Shown here: positions 23,205 through 27,081 of the stretch, in pieces
How the letters are laid out: every line of letters starts with the position of its first letter
Position numbering within the stretch: position 1 is the first letter of the stretch
Assembly (NCBI GenBank): GCA_035290345.1
Contig: DATDUP010000012.1
Span: 1 to 27,081, forward strand
Reading direction: 5' to 3'
Source of the DNA: DATDUP01 sp035290345
GTDB lineage: Bacteria > Patescibacteriota > Patescibacteriia > Magasanikbacterales > UBA922
Length of the DNA: 27,081 bases
The notes under the pieces: generated by a model
Seen by the model: only the letters and a program-made list of their open reading frames with translations
Database searches by the model: none
What the model was told of the DNA's origin: nothing
Made by a program: the position numbers and the translations under genes

Positions 23205-23765
23205 ATGGAGAAGCTGCTTTTACATGTGTGTTGTGCGCCTTGCTCGATAGCGATTCTGTCAGAATTAGCAGAGCAGTTTATCTTGCAAGTGTTTTTTTAT
23301 AACCCCAACATTTATCCAGACACGGAATATGAGAAGCGGAAAAAAGAAGTGATTCGAGTTTGTCAAGAAATGAATATTCCATATACTGATGGGGTCTATC
23401 GGCCGCAGGATTGGGAAACAGTGGCTGGGGGAGGTGGAGAAGAACCAGAAGGTGGGGACCGCTGTCTAGCATGTTTTCGTTTACGTTTACAAGCAGCGGC
23501 CAGACAAGCGCAGGATATGGGTTGTCACATTTTTACCACTAGTCTGACTATGGGTCGAAACAAAGACGCCCGGAAGATCAATCCTTTGGGTCAAACGATT
23601 GCTCAAGAAAATGGCTTAGAATACCTGTCCGAAGATTGGAAAAAAAACGGCCGTCAGGAGAAGGCGGTTCGTTTGGTTAGAGAAAAGAATATCTACCGTC
23701 AGGATTATTGTGGTTGTCGTTTTTCCTTAGAAGAGAGTAGACGGATTAAGCGATCAAAGACATAG
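23205..23765 (+). CDS. queH: Epoxyqueuosine reductase QueH
   Basis: It performs the last step of queuosine synthesis in the wobble position of tRNA (Asp, Asn, His, Tyr), reducing epoxyqueuosine. The 186-residue protein has the QueH cysteines: HVCCAPCS (C9, C10, C13), DRCLACF (C87, C90) and DYCGC (C169, C171), which carry an Fe-S cluster and a second metal site in the family. FFYNPNIYP is also typical. I chose ATG 23205 over a TTG two codons upstream. It is 2 bases after the phospholipase D-like gene. Its last 61 bases overlap the 3' end of the glycosyltransferase gene on the other strand. Confidence 0.93.
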   Translation: MEKLLLHVCCAPCSIAILSELAEQFILQVFFYNPNIYPDTEYEKRKKEVIRVCQEMNIPYTDGVYRPQDWETVAGGGGEEPEGGDRCLACFRLRLQAAARQAQDMGCHIFTTSLTMGRNKDARKINPLGQTIAQENGLEYLSEDWKKNGRQEKAVRLVREKNIYRQDYCGCRFSLEESRRIKRSKT

Positions 23766-24409
23766 AGACGGAGGGAAATGAAAACAATCTGGCTATTCAT
23801 TTGCCAACGAGCCAGGAAACCACGGCAAAAGCCGCGTTTTTTTTCTTTAGTAAGATGTCGGATGCCGGCTAAGAGAGTGCGGCTCATGCGGTGGTGATTG
23901 ATTTTGGCAAAATAGTTGAGAGCGATTTCGATTTGAAATCCTTTTTTATATTTTTCTGGTACCGATTCCCAAAGAGTGCGGGTGATTACTCTTTCGCCGG
24001 CGATCAAAGGAAGAATGTGAAGGATGCGATTGAGCCAATATACGCGCCGTCGGCGGATGCCGATGTACATATCGTATCTTCCTTTGAGCACGGGAGAGAT
24101 TATTCTTTCCAGATGACGGTTGGTCAAACCAGTAATATCAGCATCAACAAAAAGAAAGATGTTATTGGTGGTGGCATTGATGCCCGTCTTCATCGCTTCT
24201 GCCTTGCCTTGGTTTTGGGAATGCTTGATAACTAGTAAACCTTTGGCCCGGGCAATATCAGCAGTTTGATCTTGCGAACCATCATCCACGACAATGATTT
24301 CCGCTACCAAAGGGCAGGTAATGAGCACGTCTAATATCGGGCCGATGGTCGTGGCTTCGTTAAAGGCCGGGACAATAGCAGTGACGAATTGGGGACGTAT
24401 CTCATTCAT
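23705..24409 (-). CDS. Family 2 glycosyltransferase (DPM1-like)
   Basis: The 234-residue GT-A enzyme shows VPAFNEATTIG, VVDDGSQDQT and the metal-binding FLFVDAD with NQGKAEAMKTG between them, as in polyprenyl-phosphate sugar transferases. It would transfer a sugar from a nucleotide sugar; the acceptor is unknown. No clear C-terminal membrane helices are seen, only a basic tail (RLIRLLSSKEKRQPQ). It is the last gene of the minus-strand operon, with its start overlapping the tsaE stop by 8 bases. Its 3' end overlaps queH by 61 bases and no terminator is visible. Confidence 0.9.
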   Translation of the reverse strand: MNEIRPQFVTAIVPAFNEATTIGPILDVLITCPLVAEIIVVDDGSQDQTADIARAKGLLVIKHSQNQGKAEAMKTGINATTNNIFLFVDADITGLTNRHLERIISPVLKGRYDMYIGIRRRRVYWLNRILHILPLIAGERVITRTLWESVPEKYKKGFQIEIALNYFAKINHHRMSRTLLAGIRHLTKEKKRGFCRGFLARWQMNSQIVFISLRLYVFDRLIRLLSSKEKRQPQ

Positions 24410-24827
24410 ATTCTATTTCTCTTTCTTGGCCAACGGTGTGCAATTTTATGGTGATAGGGTGCTCAAGGACCGTGAGCAAGGTTTGTAGTTTTTCTGGCCA
24501 TTCAATGACTACCACTGTGTCAGGTTGGTTCAAGTAGTCTTCTAGGCCGATTTCTCGCAATTGGGACTCCTGGTCCAGACGATAGGTGTCAACATGAACG
24601 AGTCGGTGGATGGGGACTTGGGTAGTTTCGTACACCTGTAGCAGGGTGAAAGTGGGGCTAACTATTTCTTGAACTATACCTAGGGCCCGGCCCAAACCTT
24701 TGACAAAAGTAGTTTTGCCTGCCCCTAATTCTCCAACCAGTAAAATAGTTTCGCCGCCTTTCAAACCAGTCGCAAAATTCGCTGCGATTTTTTTTGTTTG
24801 TTCCTCATTCGCCGCGCCTTGTTTCAT
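24402..24827 (-). CDS. tsaE: tRNA threonylcarbamoyladenosine biosynthesis ATPase TsaE
   Basis: TsaE is the ATPase that works with TsaB and TsaD to make t6A37 in ANN-decoding tRNAs. The 141-residue protein has the Walker A motif GELGAGKTT at 32-40, SPTF followed by HVDTYRL, and VVIEWPEKL, all family features. It lies inside the minus-strand operon: its ATG overlaps the glyA stop by 4 bases and its end overlaps the glycosyltransferase start by 8. TsaB, TsaC and TsaD are not in the window. Confidence 0.95.
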   Translation of the reverse strand: MKQGAANEEQTKKIAANFATGLKGGETILLVGELGAGKTTFVKGLGRALGIVQEIVSPTFTLLQVYETTQVPIHRLVHVDTYRLDQESQLREIGLEDYLNQPDTVVVIEWPEKLQTLLTVLEHPITIKLHTVGQEREIEYE

Positions 24828-26125
24828 ACCAGTTCAGGATAGAGGGGAAAACGGTCGGCCAGGGTCCGGACTTGGTTTTGCACTTCTTGCAATTCCTTTT
24901 TGTCCTGGTTGTTTTTTAGAGCTCGGAAGATGAGTGTGCCGATCAATTCCATTTCTGCTTCTCCCATGCCACGGGTAGTAAGGGCCGGAGTGCCAAGACG
25001 GATGCCGCTGGGTCGGTATGGAGGCAGAGGATCATCAGGGATCACTTGTTTGTTGACTGTAATGTTGACACTATCTAAGATTTTTTCTGCGGTTGCGCCA
25101 TCTAGGTCAAAACTATTTTGCGTGTCTGCAACCAAGAGATGATTGTCTGTCCCGCCCGTAATTAGTTGTACGCCCTGAGAAGTAAGTTTGGCAGCCAAAG
25201 TTTTGGCGTTTCTTATCACCTGAGCGGCGTAGATTTTGAATTCTGGTTCCTGGGCTTCTTTCAGAGCCACAGCAATGGCCGCGATGTTGTTCATATGCGG
25301 CCCGCCTTGCAGTCCGGGGAAAACCGAACGGTCAAGAATGGTCGGAATGTTTTCTTTGGTCATTTCCGGTTCTTTGAACGGATTACCCACTTTGCCTCGG
25401 GAGAGAATCAAGCCACCGCGTGGACCGCGCAAGGTTTTGTGTGTCGTGGTGGTTACAATGTCAAAGCCGTAGTCAAAAGGATTGCGCATGGCTTGGCCGG
25501 CAATCAAGCCACCAATGTGGGCCACATCGGCCATGGTAATGGCTCCGACTTCATCAGCCACGCGTTTGAAATCTGCGTAATCATAATCGCGAGGATAACT
25601 AGTATAACCACAGAGAACGATTTTAGGCCGGGTCTCTTTGGCTAATTTCATTAATTCTTCAAAATCAATCCGACCTTGATTTTCCGGATGAGTCTTGTAG
25701 CGAACGAAGTTGAAAAGTTTGCCCATATGGCTGACCGGAGCGCCATGAGTAAGATGGCCGCCATGACTCAAATCCATGCCCAAAACCGTATCACCGGGCT
25801 TGAGAAAAGCTAAATATACTGCCTGGTTCATGGGGCTACCAGACAAGGGCTGAACATTGGCATGGTCGCATTTGAATAGTTGTTTAGCCCGATCAATGGC
25901 CAAACTTTCAATAATATCTGTATACTGGTTGCCACCATAATACCGGCGGCCGGGAAAACCTTCTGCGTATTTATTAGTAAAAACCGAACCTAGGGCTTCC
26001 AAAACTGCCAAAGAAACAAAGTTTTCCGATGGGATCATTTCCAGTCCATGTTCCTGACGCTGGCGTTCATTGGTGATTGCCTCTTTTATTGCCGGATCAA
26101 AAGCCGCGAGACTTTGGTGGTTCAT
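24824..26125 (-). CDS. glyA: Serine hydroxymethyltransferase
   Basis: This PLP enzyme interconverts serine and glycine while charging tetrahydrofolate with a one-carbon unit. The 433-residue protein has all family parts: LEMIPSENFVS, NKYAEGFPGRRYYGG, ADVAHIGGLIAG, the PLP lysine in TTTTHKTLRGPRGG (about residue 230) and the C-terminal GIRLGTPALTTRGM. It starts by overlapping the Nudix gene stop by 4 bases (ATGA) and ends overlapping tsaE by 4, so it is translated within a coupled operon. Confidence 0.97.
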   Translation of the reverse strand: MNHQSLAAFDPAIKEAITNERQRQEHGLEMIPSENFVSLAVLEALGSVFTNKYAEGFPGRRYYGGNQYTDIIESLAIDRAKQLFKCDHANVQPLSGSPMNQAVYLAFLKPGDTVLGMDLSHGGHLTHGAPVSHMGKLFNFVRYKTHPENQGRIDFEELMKLAKETRPKIVLCGYTSYPRDYDYADFKRVADEVGAITMADVAHIGGLIAGQAMRNPFDYGFDIVTTTTHKTLRGPRGGLILSRGKVGNPFKEPEMTKENIPTILDRSVFPGLQGGPHMNNIAAIAVALKEAQEPEFKIYAAQVIRNAKTLAAKLTSQGVQLITGGTDNHLLVADTQNSFDLDGATAEKILDSVNITVNKQVIPDDPLPPYRPSGIRLGTPALTTRGMGEAEMELIGTLIFRALKNNQDKKELQEVQNQVRTLADRFPLYPELV

Positions 26126-26535
26126 AGTTTTTGTGATTTTAGTTCTTCAATGACAGTATAAACATTTTCTGCACAATCAGGAGGCAGATTATTTATATCC
26201 TGCCAACCCCATTCAATTGTTTCTGGACCAGGCTTGACTTCGCTTACCCGTTTGGCCAGGAAATGGACGAGGATGGCCAGGTCATCTTTTTTTTCCGGGC
26301 ATTGACTGATGATTATTTTGAACAGCCGTAAATCCGCCAATTCAATTCCCAATTCCTCCCGGGCTTCCCGGCGGCAGGATTCTTCCAATGGTAAAGAAAA
26401 ATCTTCTACCTTCCCGCCTGGGAACATCCATAGTGAAGGACCGGATGGTTTTTTCTCTTTGTTGAGAAGGACTTTTCCGTTTTCCACGATTACTGGCCCA
26501 GCGACAATAAGGGAATTAGGGGGGAGGAAAGACAT
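26122..26535 (-). CDS. Nudix hydrolase
   Basis: The 137-residue Nudix-fold protein has WMFPGGKVEDF...LEESCRREAREELGIEL. The catalytic REAREEL core is intact, but the box has an extra residue in the loop and lacks the Glu of the usual G-x5-E, so activity or substrate may differ. Members clean up nucleoside diphosphate derivatives such as oxidised nucleotides; the substrate here is unknown. I chose ATG 26535 over an upstream TTG (26547). It is the first gene of the operon with glyA, tsaE and the glycosyltransferase. There is no Shine-Dalgarno; the leader is about 29 nt. Confidence 0.88.
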   Translation of the reverse strand: MSFLPPNSLIVAGPVIVENGKVLLNKEKKPSGPSLWMFPGGKVEDFSLPLEESCRREAREELGIELADLRLFKIIISQCPEKKDDLAILVHFLAKRVSEVKPGPETIEWGWQDINNLPPDCAENVYTVIEELKSQKL

Positions 26536-26570
26536 ATTGTGGATCAAAGATAAAGGTTATTTCAGCTGCT

Positions 26571-26599
26571 ATAGTATCATAATCAATATCGGGTTTCAA
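26571..26599 (-). promoter_or_regulatory. Promoter of the Nudix-glyA-tsaE-glycosyltransferase operon
   Basis: Minus strand: TTGAAA (complement of 26594-26599), 17 bp, TACTAT (complement of 26571-26576), with TG one base before the -10 (extended -10). Confidence 0.75.
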
Positions 26600-26612
26600 T
26601 CCACCATACAGA

Positions 26613-26641
26613 TTGACAAAAGTCCTTTGAGTATGTTAAGT
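26613..26641 (+). promoter_or_regulatory. Candidate promoter of the terminal unknown gene
   Basis: A perfect TTGACA (26613-26618), then 17 bp and TTAAGT (26636-26641), a weak -10; shifting by one gives TG-T-TAAGTT, an extended -10. It lies back to back with the minus-strand operon promoter. The resulting leader of about 130 nt contains hairpins GCTGGG/CCCGGC (26723-26739) and GGCA/TGCC (about 26748-26760). Confidence 0.45.
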
Positions 26642-26778
26642 TAACGCGTCAGATTGTTCTTTTATATTGGGTTTGTCTCGGTTTTCTTTTTGCTTAATTC
26701 ACCAAAAATAAGTGAAAAGAAGGCTGGGACAACCCCGGCTAATGATGGGCACAATTTGCCGCAAACAAGGGGGTAAAA

Positions 26779-27081
26779 ATGGCAACTGGATTTCCGTCTC
26801 AGAAGAATGTTCCCCACCTCATACCGGGGTGGTTGAGAGTCATTAAAGATGTTGAGCCAACTAAGCTCGACCTGACCAAGCTCCGGTTCGTTGGTTTTCT
26901 CCTGGACAAGGAGAGATCCATCAACATTGAGGAAGTGCAGAAAAGGGCAGTTGAGCTCATGGCTAACTGCGGACTTTCTGATGTTCCGGCCATTTTGGGT
27001 GTTATCCCGGACGGGCTCCGCAAGAAGGTCTACATCGTCCTTCCAGGCACTGTCCTGGAGGACTCAGGTGGCAGACAGTGG
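26779..27081 (+). CDS. Protein of unknown function, 3'-truncated by the window edge
   Basis: I do not recognise it. 101 codons are open to the end of the window with no stop. It begins MATGFPSQKNVPHLIPGW and looks like a soluble alpha/beta protein (KLRFVGFLL strand, charged helix, KKVYIVLPG strand), with no signal peptide or membrane helix. The start is supported by AGGGGGT 5 bases before ATG 26779. Codon use stands out: 11 of 13 leucines are CTN (six CTC) and Ile/Val/Asp often end in C, unlike the TTG/TTA-rich neighbours. That is similar to the small TSP3 gene at 14331-14699. It may belong to a set of recently gained or highly expressed small genes (inference). Confidence 0.75.
   Translation, partial: MATGFPSQKNVPHLIPGWLRVIKDVEPTKLDLTKLRFVGFLLDKERSINIEEVQKRAVELMANCGLSDVPAILGVIPDGLRKKVYIVLPGTVLEDSGGRQW

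Overview
The window looks like chromosomal DNA of an uncultivated, reduced-genome bacterium, most plausibly a member of Patescibacteria/CPR. This is inference, because no marker was searched. The reasons are compact operons with 4-8 base overlaps, a ComEC split into two genes, an archaeal-type UMP kinase, thrombospondin-type-3 (TSP3) surface proteins, tRNAs without encoded CCA, and a mix of core genes and small unrecognised genes. The code is standard: TGA serves as a stop (transketolase, aminotransferase, phospholipase D-like, glyA and tsaE genes all end in TGA).

Layout. (1) 1-2472: the end of a class B penicillin-binding protein, then murF (cell wall). (2) 2500-3006: tRNA-Glu, a small helical protein and tRNA-Met. 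(3) 3033-3311 (-): HU nucleoid protein with a textbook promoter. (4) 3506-3757: a small Cys-rich orphan. (5) 3886-5412 (-): RNase Y with a long hairpin-rich leader, divergent from a methyltransferase at 5693-6610. (6) 6702-10354: a transketolase-family enzyme and a class I aminotransferase, translationally overlapped. (7) 10525-12882: infB and trxA. (8) 12976-14253: glutamate dehydrogenase. (9) 14331-14699 (-): a small membrane TSP3 protein, divergent from (10) 14831-22044: leuS, comEC membrane part, ComEC-type metallo-beta-lactamase, a large TSP3 surface protein, a YvlD-like membrane protein and a UMP kinase, ending at a strong terminator. (11) 22102-23765: a cardiolipin-synthase-like protein and queH, converging with (12) the minus-strand operon 26535-23705: Nudix hydrolase, glyA, tsaE and a family 2 glycosyltransferase. 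(13) 26779 to the end: the start of an unrecognised gene.

Signals. Seven promoters can be read with -35/-10 hexamers close to TTGACA/TATAAT and a spacer of exactly 17 bp. Seven hairpins with T-tracts look like intrinsic terminators. Several core genes (infB, leuS, gdhA, the methyltransferase and the phospholipase D-like gene) have a -10 box only 9-17 bases before the ATG and no Shine-Dalgarno, so their mRNAs should be leaderless or nearly so. Small orphan genes and internal operon genes have strong Shine-Dalgarno sequences. Together the genes cover wall synthesis, translation and tRNA modification, RNA decay, carbon and nitrogen metabolism, DNA uptake and surface structures. I did not find a mobile element, CRISPR array or obvious defence system.
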